A stretch of 64,000 bases of DNA from Nautiliales bacterium (GTDB lineage Bacteria > Campylobacterota > Campylobacteria > Campylobacterales > JAADDX01): positions 1-64,000 of the forward strand of contig JAUUDM010000026.1 of assembly GCA_030826765.1 (NCBI GenBank), given 5' to 3'. The notes beneath the pieces were generated by a model. That model was not told where the DNA came from, did not search any database, and saw nothing but the letters and a program-made list of their open reading frames with translations. Shown here piece after piece: positions 36,558-46,874 of this stretch (its first letter is position 1; each line of letters starts with the position of its first letter). The position numbers were made by a program, and so were the translations under genes.

Positions 36558-37963
36558 TATTCTACTCCTAATTCTTTTAATGTAGCAACTAATGCTCCAA
36601 GTTTATTTTTGACTTCTAAAGCTTCTAATTCTGGCTTAGAATCAGCTACAATTCCTGCTCCTGCTTGGAAAATAATTTCATCACCTTTTTTCATAGCAGT
36701 TCTAATTGTAATAGCACTATCCATATCACCATTAAATCCAAAATATCCTATACTTCCCGCATAATAACCTCTTTTTATACCTTCATACTCAGCAATTAAT
36801 TCCATTGCTCTGATTTTTGGACTTCCAGTCATTGTCCCTGCTGTAAAAGTAGCTTTAAATAAATCAAACATATCATATTTGCTATCAAGTTCTCCTACTA
36901 CATCACTTACCATATGCATAACATGGGAATATTTTTCTACTCTCATTAAATCTTCTACTTTAACTGTTCCTGCTTTTGCCACACGACCTACATCATTTCT
37001 ACCTAAGTCTACAAGCATTATATGTTCTGCTACTTCTTTTTCATCATGAGTCATTTCATTTTCAAGTTCAATATCTCTTTTTAAATCTTTTCCTCTTTTT
37101 CTTGTCCCTGCAATAGGTCTAAGTAAAATCACATTATCAGTAAGTCTTACCATAACTTCCGGAGAAGAGCCAATAATACTAAAATCATCAAATTCTAAAA
37201 AATATAAATAAGGACTTGGATTTTTACTTCTTAATTTTCTATAAAAAGTCCAATCATCAAGCTTAACATTAACTTTTAATCTATTCGAAAGAACTATTTG
37301 AAAAATATCTCCACTTTTTATCATCTCTTTTGCATCTAAAACCATTTGTTTAAATCTATCTTCACTAAATACAAATTTAGGCTCACTAAGTAATTTAGCT
37401 GATTTTAATGGTTGATGTTTATAAGTAGAATTAATTAAATTTTCTATCAAATCTATTTCACATTCATATTGCTCATCATTTACAACAAAAGTTGCTTCAG
37501 TGCTTTTATGAGAATAACCAAAAATAATTTTTGGTCTTATCATATATAAATCGGGAATATCTGTTTGATCATCTAAATTATCCATATAAGTTTTTAAAAC
37601 AGGTTCAAAAACTTTAACCATATCATAACCAATATAACCTATAAATCCATCAATAAAACCAATACCCGCTTCTCTTGCTAGCTTTTTATATTTTTGAAAA
37701 TCGATTTTTTTATAATACTCTTTTAAAAAATCAAAAGGCTCTACATCTAAAATTTCACTATTTTCACCATTAAAATATTCAGTTTTCTCATTTTTATATA
37801 TAATTCTCTCTTTTTCTCCAATAATAATATATGTATAATTACCACTACTATTATTTACCATACTCTCAAAAAGAAAAATTCTTTCATTAAAAAATTTTTC
37901 TTTTAATTTATTAAAAATAGCAACAGGAGAAAATTCATCAATTATAAATTTTTTATATTTCAT
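36557..37963 (-). CDS. trpE: Anthranilate synthase component I
   Basis: 468 residues. The chorismate-binding core is complete: IGSSPEVMVRL, RPIAGTRKRGK, MLVDLGRNDVGRV, TFTAGTMTGSPKIRAM and GAGIVADSKPELE. These fit TrpE better than PabB. It makes anthranilate with TrpG, which is not in this window. It is flanked by a SPOR gene (4-bp overlap) and the STAS/CheX gene. Confidence 0.9.
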   Translation of the reverse strand: MKYKKFIIDEFSPVAIFNKLKEKFFNERIFLFESMVNNSSGNYTYIIIGEKERIIYKNEKTEYFNGENSEILDVEPFDFLKEYYKKIDFQKYKKLAREAGIGFIDGFIGYIGYDMVKVFEPVLKTYMDNLDDQTDIPDLYMIRPKIIFGYSHKSTEATFVVNDEQYECEIDLIENLINSTYKHQPLKSAKLLSEPKFVFSEDRFKQMVLDAKEMIKSGDIFQIVLSNRLKVNVKLDDWTFYRKLRSKNPSPYLYFLEFDDFSIIGSSPEVMVRLTDNVILLRPIAGTRKRGKDLKRDIELENEMTHDEKEVAEHIMLVDLGRNDVGRVAKAGTVKVEDLMRVEKYSHVMHMVSDVVGELDSKYDMFDLFKATFTAGTMTGSPKIRAMELIAEYEGIKRGYYAGSIGYFGFNGDMDSAITIRTAMKKGDEIIFQAGAGIVADSKPELEALEVKNKLGALVATLKELGVE

Positions 37964-38619
37964 TTTAACTTCTTGATAAATGCTGACGCTGTAATTTTAG
38001 CTTTAACTTTTGATAATTTTTGTTGTACTTCTTTTTGTGTAAAAGGTCCTACTAAAACTCTTTTTATTTTTTTACCTTTAACATTAACTTCTAATATTTT
38101 GTAATTAAATCCATTTTGTTTAATCAATTTTAAAAATTTTTTAGAAGGTTCACCTCTTGTAACAGCAGCTACTTGAATATAGTAAATTTTAACTATTTTT
38201 TTAGAAACAGTTGTTTTAGTTTGTATAGATTTAGGTACTGTTTTTATAATTTTTTTAGGCTCTACTGCTTGAATTTTTTCAGCGTCAGTTTCTACAGGTT
38301 TAGGCTTTTTAAACTCAGTCACATTATTTTCTTGTTTTACTTGTGAAACTTTTTTTTCTACTTTTTGAATATTATCTGAAGTATCAGCTTTTTCTACAGG
38401 AATAGAATTAAAAAGTTCTGTATCTGATTTTTGAGCTTTTGTAGTAGGTTCAGGTGGTAATATAACTTGTGTATTGTTTTTTGAAGTTCCAAAAGCAAAT
38501 TTAGCAATAACTATACCTATGACAAATATTACAAATACAAGCCCAGCAATAATTAAATATTTTTTCATATTATTACCATCATTTGCTATATTTCCCATTA
38601 AATCATTTTTTTCTTCCAT
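37960..38619 (-). CDS. SPOR-domain inner-membrane protein
   Basis: 219 residues. One membrane helix (about 20-43) is followed by a Lys/Pro-rich linker and a SPOR domain (YYIQVAAVTRGEPSKKFLKLI ... RVLVGPFTQKEVQQKL). SPOR domains bind denuded glycans at division sites. It probably acts in cell division or wall remodelling. It lies 10 bp behind the DUF1882 gene. Confidence 0.88.
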   Translation of the reverse strand: MEEKNDLMGNIANDGNNMKKYLIIAGLVFVIFVIGIVIAKFAFGTSKNNTQVILPPEPTTKAQKSDTELFNSIPVEKADTSDNIQKVEKKVSQVKQENNVTEFKKPKPVETDAEKIQAVEPKKIIKTVPKSIQTKTTVSKKIVKIYYIQVAAVTRGEPSKKFLKLIKQNGFNYKILEVNVKGKKIKRVLVGPFTQKEVQQKLSKVKAKITASAFIKKLK

Positions 38620-38629
38620 TTTTTATCCT

Positions 38630-39181
38630 TTACATATGCTTAGCCCAAGATGAGCCTCTTTCTTTTTGATAAACTTCATATGGTAAATTTAAAATATTAA
38701 ATTCTCGTGGAATATCTTGACTTGGAAACATTTTCCACTGTTTTGGTAATCTTTGAGATAATTTTTGCGATAATAATTTAGCCACTTGATAAGCTTCAGA
38801 TAAGTCTGTATGTCCTTTATGTACATACAGATGTAAATGCCCCTCTGTTTTCGATTTATAAGCGGTAAAATTTAAAAATCCTTCTTCTCTTAACATAAGT
38901 TGAGCTCTATGCCAAAATCTTTCAGGATCTCTTCCATTGTAATCAAATACAATATTTTCTACATACTCCCCTCTAACATCTTTTCTAATTAAATCATGAG
39001 CAATTATTTCTACCCCCTCACTATGAGCATTCATAACTTGTAAAGTTAAAGTTTTATCAACTCTTTCATATTTATCAAAAAAAGTTTTACCTTTATATAC
39101 AATCTTGTTTTGAATTTTTCCTGTATATTTAAAATAGTGGCTTTTTTCCACTTTTATCATATTTATATCAACTGAATACAT
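38630..39181 (-). CDS. DUF1882 family protein
   Basis: 183 residues. The pattern FKYTGKIQNKIVYKGKTFF, FWHRAQLMLREEGF and HLHLYVHKGHTDL marks DUF1882, found to my knowledge only in Campylobacterota and of unknown function. It begins after an AAAAAGGAG site next to a hairpin that follows glyA. Confidence 0.8.
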   Translation of the reverse strand: MYSVDINMIKVEKSHYFKYTGKIQNKIVYKGKTFFDKYERVDKTLTLQVMNAHSEGVEIIAHDLIRKDVRGEYVENIVFDYNGRDPERFWHRAQLMLREEGFLNFTAYKSKTEGHLHLYVHKGHTDLSEAYQVAKLLSQKLSQRLPKQWKMFPSQDIPREFNILNLPYEVYQKERGSSWAKHM

Positions 39182-39198
39182 ACTAATTAACTCCTTTT

Positions 39199-39258
39199 TA
39201 GTTATTTATAAAACAAAAACTTTTATCTTATAAATAACTAAGAGAAAAAGTCTCTTAG
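39199..39258 (-). promoter_or_regulatory. Two competing hairpins between glyA and DUF1882
   Basis: CTAAGAGA / TCTCTTAG (39238-39245 and 39251-39258) overlaps the glyA stop. TAGTTATTTATAA / TTATAAATAACTA (39199-39211 and 39228-39240) lies just before the DUF1882 ribosome site. Both use 39238-39240, so only one can form fully. Neither has a good T tail. Attenuation or mRNA processing is possible. Confidence 0.5.
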
Positions 39259-40505
39259 TATGTAGATTGTGTATAAATTACAAATTTTTGAGCTAATTCT
39301 TTTAATTCTTCTGCTATTTTTGCTTGTTTTTCAGTGTTTTCAATATCATCTAAAACATCACAAATTCTGTTTGCAATAAGTTCAAATTCAGCTTCTTTCA
39401 TTCCTCTTGCAGTTAAAGCAGGACTTCCAATTCTAATTCCACTTGTTACAAATGGACTTCTTTTTTCTCCTGGAACTGTATTTTTATTTACAGTAATTCC
39501 CGCTCTTCCTAATGCCTCTTCAGCATCTTTTCCACTAAATTCTTTATCAAGGAAACTAATTAATGCTAAATGATTATCTGTTCCATCAGAAACTACTTTA
39601 TATCCTCTTTTCATCATAATATCAGCTAAAACTTTAATGTTTGCTTTTACTTGTTTAGCATAAACTTTCCATTCAGGCGAAAGATTTTCTTTGAATCCAA
39701 CAGCTTTTGCAGCAATTACATGAACTAATGGTCCACCTTGAAGTCCAGGGAAAATTGCACTATTAATTTTTTTAGCATAATCTGCATTATTTGTAAATAT
39801 TGCCCCACCTCTTGGACCTCTTAAAGTTTTATGAGTAGTTGTTGTTACAATATCACAATGAGGGAATGGATGTGGATGCTCACCTGCAACTACAAGACCA
39901 GCAATATGAGCGATATCAGCCATTAAAATAGCTCCAACTTCATCAGCAATTCTTCTAAATGCAGCAAAGTCAATCTCTCTTGCATAAGCACTTGCACCAC
40001 AAACAATAATTTTGGGTTGTACAATTTTAGCAATATCCATTACTCTATCATAATCAATTCTTCCACTAACTTCATCAATTCCATATGAAAATGAATGATA
40101 GTTTTTACCAGAAAAACTAACTTTAGCACCATGAGTTAAATGTCCACCATTACTTAAATCCATACCTAAAATTTTATCTCCAGCTTTAAGTAAAGCAGCA
40201 TAAACGGCTCCATTTGCTTGACTACCTGAATGTGGTTGAACATTTGCAAATTCACATCCCATAAGCTCTTTTGCTCTGTCAATTGCTAATTGCTCAACTG
40301 CATCAGCATTTTCACATCCACCATAATATCTTTTATACGGGTAACCTTCTGCATATTTATTTGTAAATACACTTCCCATTGCTTGCATAACTGCTGGACT
40401 TGTAAAGTTTTCACTAGCAATCATTTCTAAATGATTTGTTTGTCTAACTAACTCTTTTTCAATAATATCAAATACCTCTGGGTCAAAATTTTGTAAATAA
40501 TTCAT
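39255..40505 (-). CDS. glyA: Serine hydroxymethyltransferase
   Basis: 416 residues. The PLP-lysine motif [14 protein letters not shown] is intact, as is [16 protein letters not shown]. It interconverts serine and glycine with tetrahydrofolate. It is 18 bp after lysS in the order lysS-glyA-DUF1882, which is common in this phylum. Confidence 0.97.
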   Translation of the reverse strand: MNYLQNFDPEVFDIIEKELVRQTNHLEMIASENFTSPAVMQAMGSVFTNKYAEGYPYKRYYGGCENADAVEQLAIDRAKELMGCEFANVQPHSGSQANGAVYAALLKAGDKILGMDLSNGGHLTHGAKVSFSGKNYHSFSYGIDEVSGRIDYDRVMDIAKIVQPKIIVCGASAYAREIDFAAFRRIADEVGAILMADIAHIAGLVVAGEHPHPFPHCDIVTTTTHKTLRGPRGGAIFTNNADYAKKINSAIFPGLQGGPLVHVIAAKAVGFKENLSPEWKVYAKQVKANIKVLADIMMKRGYKVVSDGTDNHLALISFLDKEFSGKDAEEALGRAGITVNKNTVPGEKRSPFVTSGIRIGSPALTARGMKEAEFELIANRICDVLDDIENTEKQAKIAEELKELAQKFVIYTQSTY

Positions 40506-40523
40506 TTATTCTCCTTTGTTTGT

Positions 40524-42026
40524 TTAATTTTCTTCTTTTTTAATGGGTTTCATAGTTGGGAAAAGTATAACATCTTTAATAGAATGTTGATTTGTAAGTA
40601 ACATAACAAGTCTATCAATTCCTATTCCTTCTCCTGCTGTTGGTGCCATACCATAGCTTAGTGCTTTGATATAGTCTTCATCCATTTCAGTAGCTTCATC
40701 ATCACCTAAATTTTTATTTTCGATTTGTCTTTTGAATCTTTCATATTGGTCAATTGGGTCATTTAATTCACTAAATCCATTTGCAATTTCTCTACCTGCT
40801 ATAAAAAATTCAAATCTATCAGCTAATTCCGGATATTCATCATTTCTTCTTGCAAGTGGAGAAATATCAATTGGAAATTCTGAAATAAATGTAGGATTGA
40901 TTAATTTTTCTTCTACAAATTCATCAAAAAGTTCTCCCCACATTTTTCCAACACTATTGATATGTTTTTCTACCTCAACACCTGCTTTTTCTTTTAGATA
41001 TGCTTTCATTTTATCTACATTATCTAAAATATCTTCAGGAACTCCTCCGATATTAACTAAAGCATCTTTATAAGGAATAACTTTAACATCATCAAAATCA
41101 ATTTCTAATTCACCAAATGGAATTTTTTTAGGAAGCCCTAAATTTTTAAGTAAATAATTAAATAGTTCTTTTGTTATTTTGATTAAATCTTCATAAGTTT
41201 TATAAGCCCAATAAAATTCAATCATTGTAAATTCTGGATTGTGAGTATGATCTATCCCTTCATTTCTAAAATTTCTATTGATTTCAAATACAGCTTCAAA
41301 TCCACCTACAATTAATCTTTTTAAGTAAAGCTCAGGTGCAATTCTTAAGTTCATATCAATATCAAGTGCATTATGATGAGTGAAAAATGGTTTTGCATTA
41401 GCACCACCTACAACTGTATGAAGCATAGGAGTTTCAACTTCTAAAAATCCTTTGTCTTCAAAAAATCTTCTAATAAGTGAGACAATTTTACTTCTTGTTT
41501 TCATTACATCTTTTACTTCTTTATTCATAATCATATCAAGATATCTTTGTCTATATCTTGCTTCAATATCACTTAATCCATGATATTTTTCTGGAAGTGG
41601 TGCAACTGATTTAGTCAAAATTTTGAATTTATTTACATGTTGACTAAGCTCACCTGTTTTTGTAACAAATGGATAACCACACGAATATACAATATCTCCA
41701 ACTTCAAGAGTTTTTTTAAGAATTGTATTATAGTATCCTTCAGGCAAATTATCTCTTGAAAGATATAATTGAACTATACCAGAATCATCTTCAATTTTTA
41801 CAAATGCAGCTTTTCCCATCCATCTAAGAAATTTAACTCTTCCTGCCACACAAAAGTTTCTATTTTCATCTCTTTGATTTTCAAGTTCTTTTACATCTTC
41901 ATTTTTTTTAATAAATTCTTCAATAGACATTTTCTCTTCTATTTTATTATCATAAGGATTTAATCCATTCTCTCTGAGTTTTTCTGCTTTTTCAACTCTT
42001 TGAGCTACATATTTATCACTAAACAA
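40524..42026 (-). CDS. lysS: Lysyl-tRNA synthetase, class II
   Basis: 500 residues. An OB-fold anticodon domain (about 55-160) is followed by class II motif 1 ([15 protein letters not shown]), motif 2 ([20 protein letters not shown]) and motif 3 ([13 protein letters not shown]). It starts directly after the cvpA stop with an AAAGGAG site. No gap exists between the two genes. Confidence 0.97.
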   Translation of the reverse strand: MFSDKYVAQRVEKAEKLRENGLNPYDNKIEEKMSIEEFIKKNEDVKELENQRDENRNFCVAGRVKFLRWMGKAAFVKIEDDSGIVQLYLSRDNLPEGYYNTILKKTLEVGDIVYSCGYPFVTKTGELSQHVNKFKILTKSVAPLPEKYHGLSDIEARYRQRYLDMIMNKEVKDVMKTRSKIVSLIRRFFEDKGFLEVETPMLHTVVGGANAKPFFTHHNALDIDMNLRIAPELYLKRLIVGGFEAVFEINRNFRNEGIDHTHNPEFTMIEFYWAYKTYEDLIKITKELFNYLLKNLGLPKKIPFGELEIDFDDVKVIPYKDALVNIGGVPEDILDNVDKMKAYLKEKAGVEVEKHINSVGKMWGELFDEFVEEKLINPTFISEFPIDISPLARRNDEYPELADRFEFFIAGREIANGFSELNDPIDQYERFKRQIENKNLGDDEATEMDEDYIKALSYGMAPTAGEGIGIDRLVMLLTNQHSIKDVILFPTMKPIKKEEN

Positions 42027-42674
42027 TTATTCTCCTTTATCTGTTGTAAGATTTTTTTCAATAGTTTTAGATATTTTTTCTTTTGCTTCTTCCATTTTTT
42101 TAGCTATATCACTACCTACTTTATCATTTATTTGTTGTTTTACATTATCTATCTTTTCTTTTACAGAATCGACTTGTTTTTTTACTTCTTCTGGTTTAAT
42201 ATTAATAATAAATTCTCCTGTTTTAATAAGATATGGATAAGTTATACTATTTTTAGACCATTTTTCAAGTTGATTATGCATAGCTTCAATTTTTGATAGC
42301 ATTGTAATAACAACAGCTACTATAATAAAAAACTTACCTGCTGAAAAAATAAGACCACCTACTCTATCTATTATTCCAAGTTGAGCTACTTTTATTATTT
42401 TTGAAAGAATTAAACCTAATACAACAACAAAAAGCCAAGTTAATACAAAAACTGAAACAAAACCAACTACATTAATTGCAGATTCATTTGGTATTTTAAA
42501 AATAGAAGAATTTATAAACTTCCCAGCACTTTCATAATAAGTGCTTCCTAAATAAACACCTAATCCAATTCCTATAAGTCCTGAAATTTCTTTTATAATA
42601 CCATTAAAAAAACCTTTTATAGCTAAAATTATAGTAATAGAAAGGATAATTACATCAAAACTATTAAAATCCAT
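42027..42674 (-). CDS. CvpA family membrane protein
   Basis: 215 residues. Four hydrophobic segments with DVIILSITIILAIKGFFNG and IDRVGGLIFSAGKFFIIV are typical of CvpA. A Lys/Glu-rich cytoplasmic coiled tail follows. CvpA proteins are tied to envelope stress and, in E. coli, to colicin V export. It heads the cvpA-lysS-glyA run. Confidence 0.85.
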   Translation of the reverse strand: MDFNSFDVIILSITIILAIKGFFNGIIKEISGLIGIGLGVYLGSTYYESAGKFINSSIFKIPNESAINVVGFVSVFVLTWLFVVVLGLILSKIIKVAQLGIIDRVGGLIFSAGKFFIIVAVVITMLSKIEAMHNQLEKWSKNSITYPYLIKTGEFIINIKPEEVKKQVDSVKEKIDNVKQQINDKVGSDIAKKMEEAKEKISKTIEKNLTTDKGE

Positions 42675-42736
42675 TTTTAATCCTTTATTTTTTTTGCTAT
42701 TATACCAATAAATTTAAATGAAAAAAAGGTAAATCA

Positions 42737-43783
42737 ATGAGATTAACAAAAAAAGATGCATTAAATTTACTAAAAAATGAAAAATTACTTACTTTACAAA
42801 AAATGGCATATAAAAAAAAGAAAGAATTACATCCAGATAATATCACAACTTTTGTAGTTGATAGAAATATAAATTATACAAATGTTTGTTGGATTGATTG
42901 TAAATTTTGTGCATTTTATAGACATAAAAAAGATGAAGATGCATATATCTTACCGTTTGAAACAATTGATAAAAAAATAGAAGAACTAATTGAAATTGGT
43001 GGGACTCAAATCCTATTTCAAGGAGGAGTTCATCCAAATCTAAAAATAGATTTTTATGAAGATTTAGTAGAACATATACATAATAAATTTCCAAATATAA
43101 CAATTCATGGTTTTTCTGCACCTGAGATTGATTTTATTGCAAAAGTTTCAAAAATATCAGTAGAAGAAGTTTTAATTAGACTTAAAAACAAAGGACTTTC
43201 TTCAATTCCAGGAGCTGGTGCTGAAATTTTAAGTGATCGAGTAAGAGATATAATCGCTCCAAAGAAAATAGATGTAAAAGAGTGGTTAAATGTTCATAGA
43301 TTAGCTCATAAAAATGAAATAAAATCAACAGCAACAATGATGTTTGGAACAGTAGAAACAGAAGAAGAGATAATTGAACATTTTGATTTAGTTAGAAAAC
43401 TTCAAGATGAAACTGGTGGATTTAGAGCATTTATTATGTGGAGTTTTCAACCATATAACACTGAATTATATAAAGAAGGAATTGTAAAATACAAAACTTC
43501 TCCAAATAGATATTTAAGATATTTAGCAGTTGCAAGACTATTTCTTGATAATATCACAAATATTCAATCAAGTTGGGTAACACAAGGAAGTTATATTGGT
43601 CAGTTAGCTCTTCTTTATGGAGCAAATGATTTAGGAAGTACAATGATGGAAGAAAATGTAGTAGCAAGTGCCGGGGCATCAAATTCAATGGCTAAAAATG
43701 AAATGGTAAGACTTATAAAAGATATAGGAGAAATCCCAGCACAAAGAAATACAGCATATGAAATAGTTAGGAATTATAAATAA
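42737..43783 (+). CDS. mqnC: Cyclic dehypoxanthine futalosine synthase
   Basis: 348 residues. The radical-SAM motif CWIDCKFCAFYR and SIPGAGAEILSDRVRDII are typical of MqnC of the futalosine route to menaquinone. It makes the cyclic futalosine derivative. Start is ATG after AAAAAAAGG. It is alone on the plus strand between two minus-strand runs. Confidence 0.93.
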   Translation: MRLTKKDALNLLKNEKLLTLQKMAYKKKKELHPDNITTFVVDRNINYTNVCWIDCKFCAFYRHKKDEDAYILPFETIDKKIEELIEIGGTQILFQGGVHPNLKIDFYEDLVEHIHNKFPNITIHGFSAPEIDFIAKVSKISVEEVLIRLKNKGLSSIPGAGAEILSDRVRDIIAPKKIDVKEWLNVHRLAHKNEIKSTATMMFGTVETEEEIIEHFDLVRKLQDETGGFRAFIMWSFQPYNTELYKEGIVKYKTSPNRYLRYLAVARLFLDNITNIQSSWVTQGSYIGQLALLYGANDLGSTMMEENVVASAGASNSMAKNEMVRLIKDIGEIPAQRNTAYEIVRNYK

Positions 43784-43785
43784 AA

Positions 43786-44997
43786 CTATTTCCAATGAGT
43801 TTCTACTCTGTTTTTCCCATTATTTTTCGCTAAATATAAAGCATCATCACTTTGTTTAAGTATTTTATCAAAATCAAATTCACTTTCAACTAATCCACAA
43901 GCTACTCCAAAACTACAACTAAAATGTCCTACTTCTTCTATTTCGATAGAATTTATTACTTCTCTCAACTTTTCTGCTACTTCTTTTGCTTTTTTAATTT
44001 CTAAATCTTGAATTAAAACAATAAATTCTTCCCCACCCCATCTCATAAAGATATCATTTTCTCTTAAATTATTTTGAATATTAGTTGATAATGATTTTAA
44101 AACTTCATCACCCTTTAAATGTCCATAAGTATCATTAATTTTTTTGAAATTATCAATATCTAACATTATTAAACAAATATTTTTATCTTTTAAATCATCA
44201 ATAATCTTATCTATTTTTTTTCTATTATATGCACCTGTAAGTTCATCTTTTAATGATTTATCTTCAATTTCATCTATTTTTTCTTTAAAATGTGTAATAT
44301 CAATACAATTTACTAAAATAAAATCATATATTTTTCTTATTTTTAATTCACAAAATCTATTATTAAATGAAACAGATATACTTTCTACTCTTTCATTTTC
44401 TGCATTTATAGATTTTTCTTTTAATTCTTTACTAACTTCTGACTTAATAAAATCAAAAACAGTTTTATCATCTTTTTTAATCAAATTTTTAATTGTTTTA
44501 TTATACAAAATAATATTATACTCTTTATCTAATAATATAAGTCCATCTGTTTGATAATCAAAAACGATTTTCATAAGTTTCGTATATTTTTCTAATTCTT
44601 CTTTTAAAACTAAATTATCTGCAATTTTATTTAGTTTTTTTAATATTTTATCTTTATCAATTGGTTTTAAAATATAAGCATCTACTCCAATTTCAATAGC
44701 TTCTTTTAAGTATTCACTATCTCCAAAAGCTGTAGTAAAAATAATAGAAGTAGTATCATTGATTTTACGAATCTCTTTTGCCATTTCTATTCCATTCATC
44801 TTAGGCATTTGAATATCTGAAATAACTATATCAATATGATTATTTTTAAATAATTCTAATCCTTCTTCTCCATTAAAAGCACTATAAATATTTTTAGCAT
44901 ACTTTTTAAAAATTGAAGAAAAAATCATATTTACTGTTTCATCATCTTCAACATATAAAAGATTTAATTTTTTTAAATTTTTACTTACCATTATCAT
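43786..44997 (-). CDS. Response regulator with PAS-like and GGDEF output
   Basis: 403 residues. Receiver (about 1-125) with YVEDDETV, phospho-Asp in VISDIQMPKMNG and Lys in YILKPIDK. A PAS-like segment (about 140-235) and a GGDEF domain (MRWGGEEFIVL) follow, with an REND I-site five residues before it. On phosphorylation it should make cyclic di-GMP. It overlaps the kinase upstream by 4 bp, so the two form a likely cognate pair. Confidence 0.9.
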   Translation of the reverse strand: MIMVSKNLKKLNLLYVEDDETVNMIFSSIFKKYAKNIYSAFNGEEGLELFKNNHIDIVISDIQMPKMNGIEMAKEIRKINDTTSIIFTTAFGDSEYLKEAIEIGVDAYILKPIDKDKILKKLNKIADNLVLKEELEKYTKLMKIVFDYQTDGLILLDKEYNIILYNKTIKNLIKKDDKTVFDFIKSEVSKELKEKSINAENERVESISVSFNNRFCELKIRKIYDFILVNCIDITHFKEKIDEIEDKSLKDELTGAYNRKKIDKIIDDLKDKNICLIMLDIDNFKKINDTYGHLKGDEVLKSLSTNIQNNLRENDIFMRWGGEEFIVLIQDLEIKKAKEVAEKLREVINSIEIEEVGHFSCSFGVACGLVESEFDFDKILKQSDDALYLAKNNGKNRVETHWK

Positions 44998-46742
44998 TTT
45001 TTCAGCCTTATTATAAACTTAACGCCTTGTTCTGTATTTTTAACTTCTATTTTTCCACCCATTCTTTTAATTATTTCATTACTCATATAAAGACCAAGAC
45101 CAGTCCCTTGAGTTTCTTTTGTAGTAAAGTATGGTTCAAATATCTTATCTATTATATTTTCATCAATCCCTCCACCATTATCTTCAATAATTACAACTAC
45201 TTCATCGTTCAATTCATAATTACTTATTTTAATAATTCCTTTTTTATTTTGTTTAACAATAGCATCTTTTGCATTAGATATTAAACTTAAAATAACTTGT
45301 TTAAATTCATTTTTAAATCCCTTTACTTTTATAGGTTTTAAATTTTTAATTAATTCTATATTATGATCTTTTAGTTGTGGATTTTGTATATCTAAAACTT
45401 TATTTATCTCTTCAGTTACATCAAATTCTACTTTTTCTTTATCTTTTTTAAAAAAATTTCTAAAATCATCTATTGTATGAGACATAAATTTAATTGTTTG
45501 CATATTATCTTTAGAAAACTTTTCTAATTTTTCAATAACTTTTTTATCACATTCATCAGATAGCATTTCTGGTAAAAATTGAATATTTAAAGCTAATGCA
45601 TTTAATGGTTGTCTCCATTGATGAGCAATCATTCCTATCATTTCTCCCATTGCCGCAAGTTTTGATTGTTGTTGTAAAATTTCTAAATTTTTCGTATTTT
45701 CTTCTACTGCTTTTTTTACTTTTTCTTTAAGACCTTTATTTATATCTTTTATTTTTTTTGAATATAACTTAAGTTCTCTATTTTTTTTCGCTAAAACAAT
45801 TAAAAATAAAACAATTAAAAATAAAACAATTAAAATAAAAGTAAAAATTATACTCCAAATTTGCCATTTATATAATTCATACAAAGAAGTTGGCTTATTT
45901 ACAAATTTTATAGGTAAATGATCAACTTTTAAATTATTTTCATCAACTCCAAACTTTCTAATATTTTTAATATTTATAAAAAGTCTACTTACATTATTTA
46001 ATTTAAAACCTATATCTTTCATAGGAATACCATTTAAATATTCAGAAAGTTTTTTCATATTAAGTTCTGCTTGATTCGTAGCATCATTACAAACCCCACC
46101 TACTACATTACTATCCCCTAAAGCCCATACACTATTATGAACTAATATAGGATTTTTATATACTTTTGAAATTAATTGTTCTACCAAATATGTTGATAAA
46201 ACATCTTTATTTTTTTTAATTGATGAAATGGTTAACCCCATTAAAACAGAATTTTTATCATAATTTTTTAATTTATCTATTATTTTATCTAAGTGAGATT
46301 CATTAATATATATAAATTTTATATTTTTTATATTTTGAAAAGCATTTCTATATTGTTTTATCGTTTTATTTCCAGAAACAGAAGTATCAGATAAAACATA
46401 AACTGTTTTTAAATTTGGAATAATTTTTTTTGCAAATTTTAATTGTAGAAGTGGCTCTTTTTTTTCAAAAACTCCGGCATAACTATTTTTATCAAACTTA
46501 TTATATAAACTTAAATTATTAACTCCTTCAAAAAAAACTTTAGCTTTTTTAAATAAATAACTATTTTTATGCCTTCTTACAAAATTTAAAGCATTATCAT
46601 CTGTTGTAATTACAATACCAAACGTTATATTTTTATATTTTTTAGTTAAATAATCAAAATAATTTTTATCTCTTTCTTTATTTGGAGGAAATTTTTTTGT
46701 ATCCATAAATTCTATATAAGTATTTCTATCTTTTATAGGCAT
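44994..46742 (-). CDS. Sensor histidine kinase with substrate-binding-like sensor (as truncated ORF)
   Basis: 582 residues from the ATG at 46742. A periplasmic ABC-substrate-binding-like sensor (to about 285) is followed by one membrane helix (about 293-317), a coiled linker, a HisKA domain with IAHQWRQPLNALALN and an ATPase domain (LISNAKDAI, EDNGGGI, GTGLGLYMS). As translated it lacks a signal peptide, so the sensor could not reach the periplasm. The signal peptide is encoded upstream in the same frame, behind a TAA (46764-46766). Either the gene is broken, the stop is read through, or there is a sequence error. Confidence 0.85.
   Translation of the reverse strand: MPIKDRNTYIEFMDTKKFPPNKERDKNYFDYLTKKYKNITFGIVITTDDNALNFVRRHKNSYLFKKAKVFFEGVNNLSLYNKFDKNSYAGVFEKKEPLLQLKFAKKIIPNLKTVYVLSDTSVSGNKTIKQYRNAFQNIKNIKFIYINESHLDKIIDKLKNYDKNSVLMGLTISSIKKNKDVLSTYLVEQLISKVYKNPILVHNSVWALGDSNVVGGVCNDATNQAELNMKKLSEYLNGIPMKDIGFKLNNVSRLFINIKNIRKFGVDENNLKVDHLPIKFVNKPTSLYELYKWQIWSIIFTFILIVLFLIVLFLIVLAKKNRELKLYSKKIKDINKGLKEKVKKAVEENTKNLEILQQQSKLAAMGEMIGMIAHQWRQPLNALALNIQFLPEMLSDECDKKVIEKLEKFSKDNMQTIKFMSHTIDDFRNFFKKDKEKVEFDVTEEINKVLDIQNPQLKDHNIELIKNLKPIKVKGFKNEFKQVILSLISNAKDAIVKQNKKGIIKISNYELNDEVVVIIEDNGGGIDENIIDKIFEPYFTTKETQGTGLGLYMSNEIIKRMGGKIEVKNTEQGVKFIIRLKK
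45793..45836 (-). repeat. 15-bp tandem repeat in the kinase membrane helix
   Basis: AAAACAATTAAAAAT is repeated at 45793-45807 and 45808-45822, with a third copy shortened by one base. In the kinase frame each unit codes LIVLF, giving LIVLF-LIVLF-LIVLA. Copy change would lengthen the helix by five residues without a frameshift. Confidence 0.85.
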
Positions 46743-46874
46743 CTTTTTTAAACTGTTAATAATTTAATCTGATTGTTTTTTTGTCAATTCTAAATCAGTT
46801 GAATATGAATTCAAAACTAAAATATTCATAGCAAAACTATATACTGCAATTAATAAAATAACTATCTTTTTCAT
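46743..46874 (-). pseudogene. 5' part of the kinase gene, cut off by an in-frame TAA
   Basis: From an ATG at 46874 the kinase frame reads a signal peptide (MKKIVILLIAVYSFAMN), then ILVLNSYSTDLELTKKQSD, a TAA, IINSLKK and the ATG of the shorter frame. The ATG at 46874 overlaps the nitrilase stop as ATGA, like the next three junctions in this operon, so 46874 is the natural start. Confidence 0.8.

Noticed and set aside
42000..42296. Phe/Ile/Tyr-rich plus-strand frame
   Set aside because: Antisense shadow of cvpA, caused by the AT-rich composition.
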